From contig JAKGHH010000004.1 of NCBI GenBank assembly GCA_022828595.1, forward strand, positions 53,346,422 through 53,410,421: DNA of 64,000 nucleotides. Direction: 5' to 3'. This document shows positions 23,383 through 36,281 of this stretch, in pieces; the stretch's first letter is position 1, and every line of letters starts with the position of its first letter. The translations under genes and the position numbers were made by a program. Under the pieces are notes generated by a model that saw nothing but the letters and a program-made list of their open reading frames with translations, did no database searches and was not told the DNA's origin. Source of the stretch: Nelumbo lutea. Lineage: Eukaryota; Streptophyta; Magnoliopsida; Proteales; Nelumbonaceae.

Positions 23383-26300
23383 TTAGGTCCAATCAGGTAC
23401 TAGCCGGAGTCCCATACTTTCCACGTGTTTCTCAAACACTTTCTGTGATAGTGGCTTTGTCAATGGGTCTGCTACATTTTCCGTTGACGCTACCTTCTGA
23501 ATCAGGATGTCCCCTCTACCAATAATCTCCCTTAGTACATGGTACTTCCTCTTGATGTGCTTCGAATTCGAGTGAGCTCGTGGCTCCTTAGCCTGAGCAA
23601 TAGCTCCATTGTTATCACACAACAATGGGATGGGTGATGTGCTGGACGGAACTACTCCCAACTCGTGAATGAACTTCTTCATCCACACGACTTCTTTGGC
23701 AGCCTCACTTGCGGCAATGTACTTGGCCTCGGTCGTGGAGTCTATGACCCCTGTTTGTTGGTTTTCTTGCAAACAACACACGATCCTATCGTGAAAACAT
23801 ATCCAGATGTAGACTTTCTATCATCTGGATCCGACTAGAAATCGGCATCTGTATACCCTTGGATCTGTAGTGAACTACCATCGAATACTAGACAAAACTC
23901 TTTTGTCCTTCGAAGGTATTTAAGTATGTTTTTCACAGCAGTCCAGTGCTCCTGCCCTGGGTTGGCCTAAAATCTGCTTACTACACTCACTGCCTGATCA
24001 ATGTCAGGACGAGTGCACAGCATGGCATACATGATGCTCCCTACGGTAGAGGCATAGGGAATGTCTTTCATGCCATCAATCTCCTCAGAAGTATTGGGAG
24101 ACATCTTCTTGGAGAGAGTGACTCCGTGCCTGAAAGGAACATTTCCTTTCTTGGAGTTTTGCATGCTATATTTTTTGACTATTTTGTCAATGTAGGCAGA
24201 TTGGGATAATCCTATTATCTGCTTTGATCTATCTCTAAAGAGTCGAATACCCAGTATATAGGAGGATTCTCCAAGATCTTTCATGGAGAATTGCTGTGAA
24301 AGCCATACTTTCACCGTAGTCAACATTCCTACATCATTCCCAATGAGTAGAATGTCATCTACATACAGAACCAAGAAGGTAACCTTATCTCCACTGTACT
24401 TCCTGTAAACACAGGGTTCATCCGGATTCTGCTCAAAGTCAAACGATTTGACAGTAGAGTCAAAATGGATGTTCCAACTTTTAGAAGCTAGCTTAAGTCC
24501 ATATATGGATCTATTAAGTTTACATACCATGTTTTCCTAACCTGCAGCAATGAAGCCTTGTGGCTGCTACATATAGATATCTTCAGTAAGATCTCCATTC
24601 AAGAATAAAGTTTTGACATCCATTTGCCAAATCTCATAATCATGGTATGCTGCTACAGCTAGCAGGATCCTAATAGATTTAAGCATGGCCATAGGCGAAA
24701 AGGTTTTCTCATAATCGATGCCATCTTTCTAAGTGTATCCTTTCGCCACCAGACGAGCTTTGGAGGTCTCAACCGTACCACTGGGGCCCTTCTTCCTCTT
24801 GTAAATCCATTTGCAACCCCAGAGGGCGGATCTACTAGAGTCCAGACTCTATTGATCTCCATTGAGTCTATCTCTGCTCTAATGGCCTCCACCCACTTCT
24901 GGGAATCTAGGTCCAACATAGCTTCCACATAAGTCATGAGATCCTCCTCACTAGTCAAGGTTTTCACCAGATAACTATCCTGGTCATAACCATAATGGAC
25001 TGGTGGCCTAGATACCCGAGTGGATCTTCTAGGTTGGTCACTACCTGGAACTTGTGGGACATCTCCCACTGCTCCTGAGCACTCCTCATCAAGAACAATT
25101 TCCTAATGATCGGTGTCCATGATGTAATCGGTCTCCAAAAATTGGGCATTTCGACTGTAGAACACTTTCTGCTCACTTGGGTCATAGAATAGGTAACCTA
25201 CAGAGCCTTTTGGGTAGCCTACAAATAGGCAACGGCTGATCTTGGATTCCAACTTGTTTGCACTCGTTCTTTTAACGTGTGCTAGAAAACCCGAAATCTT
25301 CAAGTGTCTAACACTTGGTTTCTTTCCGGTCCAAAGTTCATATGGAGTGTTCGGAACCGATTTAGTTGGAACCCGATTCAGCACATAAATCGTAGTCTCA
25401 AATGCGTAACCCCAAAAGGATGTCGGTAACTCTGAGTGTATGAGAAGTGATCGGACCATATCCAATAAGGTCCTATTCCTCCTCTCTGAAACACCGTTAA
25501 GTTGTGGTGTAGCAGGAGGAGCTAATTGTGATACTATCTCATTGTCCTTTAAGTAGTCCCTGAATTCGTCAGAGAGATACTCGCCACCTCGATCAGATCG
25601 AAGGGCTTTAATTTCTCTCCCTAACTGTTTCTCGACCTCTTGTCTAAACTCTTTGAAATTTTCAAAGGATTCAGACTTGTGTCTCATTAGGTACACGTAA
25701 CCATATCGTGAGAAATCATCTGTGAATGTGATGAAGTACACGTGTTGATTTCGTGTTCTAACACTCAGGGGACCACATACATCAATATGTATTAGGTCAA
25801 GTGTGCCTGTACATCTTTCAGGCTTACCGTTAAATGGTCATTTCGTCATTTTTCCTTGTAGGCAAGGCTCACAGGTGGGAAGATCTTCTACAGTTAGAAA
25901 ATCCAAAGGACCATCCTTTACCAACCTTGTGATTCGGTCAACACCGATGTGGCTAAATCGATAATGCCATAGACACGTGGGATTAATTGTATCACGGGCT
26001 CTCTTCTTGGGGATTTCAGCCGATGTAGTTTCAGTTATGTTAGTTTCTAGAGAATGATGTAGAACATAGAGACCGTTCTCCAGTTCCCCGTATGCGATGA
26101 ATCTGTTATTTCTTATAATAGTAATCAAATTTCTTCTTAAATTTTGTACATAAAGACAATCTTTTAGCACAAATTTTCCTTCTCTAAAAATTAACTCCAC
26201 GGTTCCTATTGCCGCGGCTGTAACAGTTGCAGTAGTCCCCAAGTAGAGTGTAACTTCTCCTTCACTCAGCCTTCTGCTTACCTTGAACCCTTGTAGTGAG

Positions 26301-27178
26301 TTACATGCATGAGTTGAAGCCCTGGAGTCAATACACCAGGACACAGAAGCTATGTATAAATTGGTTTCTATAACACAAGTTTCGAAATTACCTTTCTTGG
26401 ATTCCAAGTAGGCAGGACAATTCCGTTTCCAGTGGCCGATCTTCTTGTAGAAGTGACAGACATCTGATGCTTTGTCTTTCTTCTGCCTTTTGCCCTTGGT
26501 GGCTTTCTTCTGAGGCTTCTTTGCCTTCCTCTTTCTCTTGCCCATTTTGCTAACTTCAACAAGCATAGCTACAGGCTCATCCTTTTTAATCAGTTCTTCA
26601 GCTCTTTGCAACATATTGCTGAGCTCTTGCAAGCTGACATTCAGCTTGTTCATGTTATAGTTCATGATGAACGGATTAAAGGAAGGAGGCAAAGAATTAA
26701 GGATAGCATCTATCTGGGTTGCGAGGTCCAGCCCGGATCCAAGAGCCTCCAGTTCGTTGATGTAACCCATCATCCGAAGACAATGGTCGCGAACTTGTTG
26801 GCCCTTAGACATTTGAGTGGTCATGAACTGCTTCAAGAACTTTTGTCGAGTAGAACGATTCTGCACTTCATACATCGTCCTCAGGTTGTCCAATATGTCA
26901 TTGGCAAGTTTGATCTGATCGAACTGCCTCTGTATTGGGTTGTCCAAGGAGGCGATGATGTAACACCGAGCTAGGGAGTTTTTCTCCTCCCATTCCTGAT
27001 AGTCTCTCCTTCGGGCCTCAGAAGCTCTATCACCCGGACACTCTGGAGCAGGATTCTTTGCCACTTTGTCCGGCTTTTCTGAAGCTAGGACCAGCATAAG
27101 GTTCCTGTACCAGTCGGTGTAGTTTGGGCCCTTAAGTTTGTTGTCATCAAGAAGCTTTGCAAAAGATCCGTTTGCCAT
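23383..27178 (-). pseudogene. Copia-C gag-pol polyprotein, nearly continuous
   Basis: Minus strand, ATG at 27178 (MANGSFAKLL), stop at 23383. The first 447 codons (to 25838) are open and cover gag, protease and the integrase finger. The frame continues past stops at 25838 and 25103 to a ~13-nt deletion near 24825 that shifts RT. Zinc knuckle (26417-26458): the second Cys is Tyr. Protease motif (26315-26329) reads DSRAS instead of DSGAS. About 60 bp are missing near 26120, between protease and INT. Integrase HHCC and DDE positions are kept. RT YVDD is intact at 24354-24365, and RNase H is recognisable at the end. Probably inactive through the knuckle, protease and frameshift changes. Confidence 0.92.
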
Positions 27179-28963
27179 TTTCTGATAAAAGAGCAAACAT
27201 CAGTCCACAACCTAATTTGATTCATGTTCATTTCATAGATATGGCTTTTAATCTACGATCCATTTCCATTTATTCATCTCTGAGATTTCCCTCCTTTCTA
27301 AGTGACGGAGACTACGGGTTGTCTCTGAAAATGTGGGAAATCACATAAGGTGCATGGAGCCAACTGTTTCAGCTGCATAACCCCACCACCTTTCTGTGAA
27401 GGATCATATCCACTCATCATATGAGTTTTCCCTTTGGCCTCTGTCAGACAAGGTTCAGAGCTATTTTCAGGTAAAACTTTCTGTCTAGTGAGTACTTACC
27501 CATCATATTCGTGAACACCAAGGTACTGTGAGAGAGTTCCCATTTTCTGGTGAAGCCCCTCCTACATCGGTCTATGATGCCCTTATCATCTTATGAAACA
27601 CTTAGACAAGCCCAACAGCAAATGGATAGCCCATTTTCTGGTGCATTTCCTCATTACTGAAGGACCCATCCTCATGCTAATGATGGAAGGCCTTTAGAGA
27701 GTTCATCATATGAATTTCTCTATCACTTGCACTCATATTAGTTGGAGGGAAATGTTAATTACGCCCTAGTTTGATTTAGGTCAAACCAAAGTGGCTCCCA
27801 CTGACTTTCATAAAGTCAGATTTCGGTGGGCCTTAAATCAGCTAGGGTTCCGCACATAACCTCTCGATGAGGTGTGGGGTCCACCATTGAGGGAGGTCAT
27901 CCAATGACCAAAAGGGACACCATGGCAATGATGTGCATTCAGCCGTGATGTGCGCAAGAGCCACTGTCGAATGAGCATGGGCCAAGGACTTATGACCCAT
28001 GTACGGAGCACATCACACATCCAAACATTTCATGCAGGGATAAATTGATCCAATCAATTAATTATCTGTAAGGCCCATTGGAAGCCCTTTGAAAATCCAT
28101 AATATTAACCATTAATATTTTCTTGGTGTATGGGCTGAATTTGGGTTACCCAGTTTGGCCCATATAGCTTTATCCTTTGTAATGGGCTTTTAGTAGTTTT
28201 AACCATTTAAAACTGGGCCTTTACAGGTTGGGCCAAATTAACCATTGAATTAAATATCAATCCTCAGGCCCATTAGTGGCAAAATTAGGGCTGACTTTCA
28301 GCCTTGATTAAACCCTAGATTTGATCCAAACAGTTTGAACCAATCTTGGTTCGAATGGGTCTAGGGTTTGATTTCTAATTAAATCTTTAATTCAAGAAAA
28401 TAATATGAAATTAAATAACTGATAAAAGAAAAATAAGAATCAGTTGATCAGGGCTGTTCGCACACTCAATCCTGTAAAACAGAGGTTAGATCACAGATTG
28501 CAGTTTCACAAACTGCAAATCACAGATAGCCAATGTCCCATCTACGAAATCTCCTTGTCTGCGCCGCCATTTTCGATCCAAAATTAAAATTAAATAGAAA
28601 TCCTATTTCTATTAATAATTACATCAGATCAAATGCCTATACATTGAGTCTAAAAGTAAAAAAAATATATATTTACAGAACAAATGTAATAAATAAATTC
28701 AAGAAACTGCAAATCTTGTAGTTCTCCCTGCGCAAACCAAGAATTCGATCTCCTATTGTACGAACAACCCATAAATCAAGAAAATCATATAGAACTATTC
28801 TAAATAATAATCAAATTTATATAAAATTAATTTCAGATTATTTGCCCATCTATTTTGGGAACAAATTTTCCAAAACCCATATCTATGCAAATTGGGTAGA
28901 ACGGCTTCTCCCTATTTTGCGCAAGTTCAGATCTGAAATAGAATGGTTCAAGATTTGAAACAT
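27179..28963 (-). other. Copia-C untranslated leader
   Basis: It is homologous to the Copia-A leader 13114-14807. It keeps the segment that Copia-A lost. No coding region is supported. Confidence 0.75.
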
Positions 28964-28976
28964 GGCTCTGATACCA
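28964..28976 (-). promoter_or_regulatory. Copia-C primer-binding site, tRNA-iMet
   Basis: On the minus strand it reads TGGTATCAGAGCC, one base from the end of the 5' LTR. Confidence 0.92.
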
Positions 28977-28977
28977 T

Positions 28978-30894
28978 TGAAGGGATAGGAAATCCATCAT
29001 AAGGACGCCTAAAGATTGTGGAATAAGGGGGCGAATTTCAAAAATTTTTCTCTCCCTTCAACTAGGAATCGAATTCCCCATTTAGAAAATCATATTTTCA
29101 AGGATCATTCTTGAACCATGAACTGAAACAGATCTGAACCAAAAGGAGTAGGGAGAGATAATACCTGATACAGAGAAGTAATATCTCCCAATGGAGGTAT
29201 TCATGCCCAAAGAAGGATATCAGCAGTGTTCTTCCAAAAGAACTTGATCCTTCTCAAGAATCACCTGGACGACTTGTGAATACAACTCCAACCAATCTTT
29301 TCTCCAAAAGATTGGAATCAAGATCCAATCTTGATTTCTCCCAAGAACTGGAGATCGAACTGCTGTAGGCGGCGGCGACTGTAGGAAGCAGGCGGCAAGA
29401 GAGTATTTGTAGGGTGCAAATTCTCTCTTCTGTGATTTCAGCTTTGAAGATAAGACTATCTGTTGCTTGCTTGTGATTGTGTTGTGTCTAAAGGTTGCCG
29501 CCCCTTCTTCCTTTTATAGACTTAAAGGGATCAGCTCCTAATCCCATTAGGAGTTGCTAACCCAAATCATATCTGGATTAGAAATCCCTTCAAGATAAGG
29601 GATAACCCTTATCTTATCTGCAGATTAGATCAGTCATCTCCTAATCTAATTAGGAAGTTTCCATATCTAAATCTTATTTAGATCTTGGACTCTCTAAGTG
29701 GATAGGGTGTGGGCCCAATCCTATTAGCTGATCCATCTCAGAATTTGCCCCATAAGTGACTAATCAAATTAGCCCAGTTCGATATGAGCTTAAGGCCCAT
29801 TTAAGTTTATGTATTCATTTAGCCTTCCAAACAGCTGCCCAATTGCACTTCCTTGTATGGTGTGGGACCCAAACATTGATCTACACATCAGCCACATGGG
29901 TTCAGCCCAGCCTTTGTTATAAGGCCTGGCCAAATACACTGTTATGGACAGTGCACCCCTTGAAACCCATCAGATGGGCTCTATGGGCCCAACACTTACC
30001 CTAAGTGGTCCCTGAGCCAAGCCACCTTGTAACACCTAGGGACTGTGGGTAGATGCAAAATTATCCCATCAGGTATTATCCTCAATGGTTTTACACTTAA
30101 CCTCTCAGCCCATAATGATCATACACTGCCCGACAAGAGAGGACCTCTCCCTCAGCTGCAAGGAACAATGTTGCACTCTCTGCTTATATGGATCCCGGGA
30201 ATTAAAACCTTTTTGCAAATCATTTTGAAACCATAATTTATATACTTTTATATCTCATATAAAATATATTTTGCGAAACAAATCTCAATGATTGAAATCG
30301 GCTACCGGTAGTCTTGGTTTCCATCAGTGAGAGTGCATCCCCGATCATTACCTTTATCCGACAAAGGGGCTGATCATGTCACTATGATCACCCACTCAGA
30401 TGAATTCTCAGACTGTCCCAACATACCCAAGTTTTGACCCCCGCTAAGGATCTCACTGATTGGTACATCAAAGACAACCCAATCCGACACCTAGTGCAGT
30501 ATCATAATCGAGTCTAGGGGTCGGGTGTAATTTTCCAGTTTTGCCCATCAATCTCCAAGGTCCAGGGCAATACTGGAAATCTGGTCCAGTTCAATTATTC
30601 AATTAATCCTACACTGTATGTGCCTAGGGTCTCACCCCGGTAGCTGAGACAAGCCACCCCAACCGACTTGGTGGCACCATAGTGTCAGCCTTGTCAGGAT
30701 AGGTCTCCCCAGACCGACCCACTGGCTGTGAACATTCTAAACTAACACGAGTCTCATTAAGTGTCCAGTTTAAGGGTATTACACAGAAACATACCAAGGG
30801 AACATGAATCAAATATGCACTTTTGTTCATTTATAATAAACTCATAAAGTACATCATTTTAATTGAAGCTAAGGGCAGACAAAATTGTCTAACA
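28978..30894 (-). repeat. Copia-C 5' LTR
   Basis: 1917 bp, TGTTAGAC to CCCTTCA on the minus strand. It is slightly shorter than its 3' partner through small indels. TATA on the minus strand is near 29510. Confidence 0.92.
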
Positions 30895-30899
30895 ATTCG

Positions 30900-32398
30900 T
30901 ACAAGAGGAGATCGAATTCTTGGTTTGCGTAGGGAAAACTGCATGATTTGCAGTTTCTTGATTTGTTTATTACATTCGGTCTATGAATAATTTTTTTTTT
31001 AGACTCAATGTATCGGTATTCGATCTGATGTAATTATTAATAAAATTAGGCTTTCTATTTATTTTATTTTTTGGATCGAAGATGGCGGCACATGGAATGA
31101 GATTTCGCAGATGGGACATTCGCTACATGCGATTTGTAGTTTGTGAAACTGCAATCTGTGATCTAACCTCTATTTTGCAAGATGGATTGTGTGAACAGCC
31201 CTGATTGACTGATTCTTGATTTAGTTTTATCAGTTCTTTAATTTCAAATTATTTGCTTGAATTAAAGATTTAATTAAAGATGAAAACCTAGACCCATTTG
31301 AACCAAGATTGGTTCAAACTGTTTGGACCAAATCTAGGGTTTAATCAAGGCTGAAAGTTAGCCCTAATTTTATCACTAATGGGCCTGAGGATTGATACTT
31401 AATTAAATGGTTAATTCGGCCCAACCTGTAAAGGCCCAGTTTTAAATAGTTAAAACTGCCAAAAGCCCATTTCAAAGGATAAAGCTATATGGGCCAAACT
31501 GGATTTAAAACAGACTTCCAATGGGCCTTACAGATGATTAATTGATTGGATCAATTTATCCCTGCATGAGATGTATGGATGTGTGATGTGCTACGTACAT
31601 GGGCCATAAGTGCTTGGCCCATGCTCATTCGACAGTGGCTCTTACGCACACCGTGGCTGAATGCACATCATTGCCATGGTGTCCCTTTTAATCATTGGAT
31701 GACCTCGCTCAGTGGTGGGCCCTACGCCTAATCAAGAGGTTATGTGCAGAAACCTAGCCGATTTAAGGTCCACCGAAATCTGACTTTATGAAAGTCAGTG
31801 GGAGACAGTTTGGTTTGACCTAAATCAAACTAGGGCGTAATAACTGTTCCCTCCAGCTAATATGAGTGCATGTGATAGGGAGATTCATATGATGAACTCT
31901 CTAAAGGCCTTCCATCATTAGCATGAGGATGGGTCCTTCAGTAATGAGGAAACGTACCAGAAAATGGGCTATCCATTTGCTGTTGGGCTTGTCTAAGTGT
32001 TTCATAAGATGATAGAGGCATCATAGACCGATGTGGGAGGCACTTCACCAGAAAATCGGAACTCTCTCACGGTACCTTGGCATTCACGAATATGATGGGT
32101 AAGCACTCGCTAGATAGATAGGTTTACCTGAAAATGGCTCTAAACCTTGTCTGACATAGGCCAAAGGGAAAACTCATATGATGAGTGGATATGATCCTTC
32201 ACAGAAAGGTGGTGGGGTTATGCAGCTGAAACAGTTGGCTCTATTCACCTTATGTGATTTCCCACATTTACAGAGACAACCTGCAGTCTCCGTCCCTGAG
32301 AAAGGAGGGAAATCTAAGAGATGAATAAATGGAGGATTGTAGATTAAGATCCATATCTATGAAATGAACATGAATCAAATTAGGTTGTGGACTGATGT
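30900..32398 (+). other. Copia-B leader, continued after Copia-C
   Basis: It resumes with TACAAGAGGAGATCG, as in Copia-A at 13314. It runs to the gag start and ends with the same pyrimidine-rich tract as the other copies. No coding region. Confidence 0.8.
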
Positions 32399-35300
32399 TT
32401 GCTCTTTTATCAGAAAATTGCAAACGAATCATTTGCAAAGCTTCTTGACGACAACAAGCTTAAAGGCCCAAACTATGCCAACTGGTACAGGAACCTTATG
32501 TTGGTCTTAACCTCTGAAAAGTTGGATAAGGTAGCCAAGAATCCTGCCTCGGATCGTCCGGGAGATTGGGCTTCTAAGGCCCGTAGAAGAGAATACCAAG
32601 AATGGGAGGAGAAAAACTCCCTTGCCCACTGCTATATCATTGCCTCCTTGGACAATCCAATTCAGAGGCAGTTCGATCAGATGAAACTTGCCAAGGACGT
32701 ATTGGATAGTCTCAAGACAATGTACGAAGAGCAGAATCGTTCTACTCGGTAGAAGGTCTTGAAATAGTTCATAACCGCACAGATGTCCAAGAGCCAACAA
32801 GTTCACGGCCATTGTCTCCAGATGATGGGTTATATCAACGAACTGGAATCTCTTGGATCCGGGCTAGATCTGGTAATACAGATCGATGCTATTCTCAACT
32901 CTCTACCTCCATCCTTTAATCCATTCATCATGAACTACAACATGAACAAGCTGAATGTCAGCTTACAAGAACTCAGCAATATGTTGCAGAGGGCCGAAGA
33001 ATTGATTAAAAAGGACGAGCCCATTGCCATGCTTGTGGAAACTGGCAAATCAGGCAAGAAAAGGAAGGCAAAGAGAAAGCCCTAGAAGAAGGCTGCCAAA
33101 CCCAAGAAGCAGAAGAAAGACAAAGCATCGGATGCCTGTCACTTCTGCAAGAAGACCGGCCACTGGAAAAGGAACTGTCCTGCCTACCTGGAATCCAAGA
33201 AAGGTAATTTCGAAATTTGTGTTATAGAAACCAATTTATTGGTAGTTTTTACGTCCTGGTGTATTGACTCCGGGGCTTCAACTCATGCATGTAACTCACT
33301 GCAGGGGTTCAAGGTAAGTAGAAGGCTGAGTGAAGGAGAAGTCACACTCTACTTGGGGACTACTGCAACTGTTGCAGCCATGACAATAGGAACCGTGGAG
33401 TTAATTTTTAGAGAAGGAAAAATTGTACTGAGAGATTGTCTTTATGTACAAAATTTAAGGAGAAATTTGATTTCTGTCTCAAAATTGTGTGCAGATGATT
33501 ATTCTATCTTCTTTAGTAATACGATTACTATTAAAAGAAATAACAGATTCATCGCATACGGGAAAATAAAGAACGGTCTCTATGTTCCACATCCTTCTCT
33601 AGAAACTAATATAACCGAAACTACGTCGGCTGAAATCCCCGAGAAGAGTGCCCGTGATACAGTTAATCCCACGTGTCTGTGGCATTACCGACTTGGCCAC
33701 ATCGGTGTTGACCGATTCACAAGGTTGGTAAAGGATGGTCCTTTGGATTTTCTAACTGTAGAAGATCTTCCCACCTGTGAGCCTTGCCTATAAGACAAGA
33801 TGACGAAATGGCCATTTAACGGTAAGCCTGAAAGATGTACAGGCACACTTGACCTAATACATACTGATGTATGTGGTCCCCTGAGTGTTAGGACACGGAA
33901 TCAACACGTGTATTTCATCACATTCACAGATGATTATTCACGATATGGTTAAGTGTACCTAATGAGACACAAGCATGAATCCTTTGAAAAGTTCAAAGAG
34001 TTTAGACAAGAGGTCGAGACGTTAAGGCCCTTCAATAAGATCGAGGTGGCGAGTATCTCTCTGACAAATTCAGGGACTACTTAAAGAACAATGGGATAGT
34101 ATCAAAATTAGCTTCTCCTATTACACCTCAACTTAATTGTGTTTCATGGGGGAGGAATAGGATCTTATTGGATATGGTCCCGTCACTTCTCATACACTCA
34201 GAGTTACCCACATCCTTTTGAGGTTACGCATTAGAGACTGTGATTTACGTGCTGAATCGGGTTCCAACCAAATCGGTTCCGAACACTCCATATGAACTTT
34301 GGACCGGAAAGAAACCAAGTGTCAGACACTTGAAGATTTTGGGTTGTCCAGCACACGTTAAAAGAACGAGTGCAGACAAATTGGAATCCAAAACCAGTCG
34401 TTGTCTATTTGTAGGCTTCCCAAAAGGCTGTGTAGGTTACCTATTCTATGACCCAAGTGAGCAAAAAGTGTTCTACAATCGAAATGCACAATTCTTGGAA
34501 ACCAATTACATCCTGGACACCCATCGTCAGGAAATTGTTCTTGATGAGGAGAGCTCAGGAGCAGTGGGAGATGTCCCACAAGTTCCAGGTAGTAACTAAC
34601 CTAAAAGATCCACTCGGGTATCCAGACCACCAGTCCGTTATGGTTATGACCAAGATAGTTACCAGGTGGAAACCTTGACTAGTGAGGAGGATCCCATGAC
34701 TTACGCGGAAGCTATGTTGGACATAGATTCCCAGATGTGGGTGGAGGTCATAAGAGCAGAGATTGACTCAATGGAGACCAATGGAGTCTGGACTTTAGTA
34801 GATCGACCCTACGGGCTAAAAGCAATCGGTTGCAAATGGATTTACAAGAGGTAGAAGGGCCCCGATGGTAGGGTTGAGACCGTCAAAGCTCGTCTAGTGA
34901 TAAAAGGGTACACTCAGAAAGAGGGCATCGACTATGAGGAAACCTTTTCGCCTGTGGCCATGCTTAAATCCATTAGGATCCTGCTAGCTGTAGTAGCATA
35001 CCATGAATATGAGATTTGGCAGATGGATGTCAAAACTACATTCCTGAATGGAGATCTTACTGAAGATTTCTATATGTAGCAACCACAAGGCTTTATTGCT
35101 GCAGGTCAGGAAAACAAGGTATGTAAACTTAATAGATCCCTTTATGGACTTAAGCAAGCTTCTATAAGTTGGAACATCCATTTTGACTCTGCTGTCAAAT
35201 CATTTGACTTCGAGCAGAATCCGAATGAACCCTGTGTCTACAGGAAGTACAGTGGAGATAAGGTTACCTTCTTGGTTTTGTATGTAGATGACATTCTACT

Positions 35301-36267
35301 CATTGGGAACGATATAGGAATGGTAACTACAGTAAAAGTATGGGTTTCATAGCAATTCTCCATGAAAGATCTTGGAGAAGCCTCCTATATACTGGGTCTT
35401 CGACTCTATAGAGATAGATCGAAGCGGATAATAAGATTATCCCAATCTGCTTATATTGACAAAATAGTCAAAAGATACAGCATGGAAAACTCCAAGAAAG
35501 AAAATGTTCCTTTCAGGCACGGAGTCACTCTCTCCAAGAAGATGTCTCCCAAGACTTCTGAGGAGATTGATGGCATGAAAGACGTTCCCTATGCCTCTGT
35601 CGTAGGGAGCATCATGTATGCCATGCTATGCACTCGTCCTGACATTGCTTAGGCAGTGAGTGTAGTAAGCAGATTTCAGGCCAACCCAGGGCAGGAGCAC
35701 TGGACTGCTATGAAAAACATACTTAAGTACCTTCGAAGGACAAAAGAGTTTTGTCTAGTATTCGATGGTAGCTCACTACAGATCCAAGGGTATACAGATG
35801 CCGATTTCCAGTCGAATCTAGATGATAGAAAGTCTATACTTGGATATGTTTTCACGATAGGATCATGTGCTGTTTGTTGGAAAAGCAGCAAAAAGGGGTC
35901 CACTGCAGACTCCACGACCGAGGCTGAGTACATTGCCGCAAGTGAGGCTGCCAAAGAAGCCGTGTGGATGAAGAAGTTCGTTCACGAGTTGGGAGTAGTT
36001 CCGTCCAGCACATCACCCATCCCATTGTTGTGTGACAACAATGGAGCCATTGCTCTGGCTAAGGAGCCATGAGCCCACTCGAAGTCAAAGCACATCGAGA
36101 GGAAGTACCACGTACTGCGGGAGATTGTTGGTAGTGGGGATGTCTTGATTCAGAAGGTAGCGTCAACGGAAAATGTAGCAGAGCCATTGACAAAGCCACT
36201 ATCACAGAAAGTGTTTGAGAAACACATGGGAAGCATGGGACTCTGGCTAGTACCTAATTGGACCTAA
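32399..36267 (+). pseudogene. Copia-B gag-pol polyprotein, broken
   Basis: Same polyprotein as Copia-A. The family gag ATG is ATT here (IANESFAKLL), so the only in-frame start is six codons upstream at 32399. Gag, zinc knuckle CHFCKKTGHWKRNC, protease DSGAS (near 33260) and INT finger share one frame, interrupted by TAG at 32750, 32765 and 33083 and TAA at 33791. A ~19-bp deletion near 34020 destroys the INT core, which is heavily decayed to 34239. RT and RNase H then follow in another frame with stops at 34597, 34852, 35077, 35350, 35650 and 36070. YVDD is intact (near 35280). TAA at 36265 ends it. Confidence 0.9.
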
Positions 36268-36281
36268 GTGCAAGTGAGAGC
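36268..36281 (+). promoter_or_regulatory. Copia-B polypurine tract
   Basis: GTGCAAGTGAGAGC lies directly before the 3' LTR, one change from the Copia-A tract. Confidence 0.8.

Larger units (their letters stand above)
21409..30894 (-). mobile_element. Copia-C: complete minus-strand Ty1/copia element
   Basis: A 9486-bp element reading right to left. It sits in the leader of Copia-B. The flanks GTTCA (21404-21408) and ATTCG (30895-30899) are both one change from GTTCG, the unbroken sequence at the matching place in Copia-A (about 13309-13313), so they are the target duplication. Both LTRs, the primer site, leader, gag-pol and polypurine tract are present. It is the best preserved Copia copy here. 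Confidence 0.93.

Noticed and set aside
26606..26974. 122-codon plus-strand open frame
   Set aside because: Shadow of Copia-C gag on the opposite strand.
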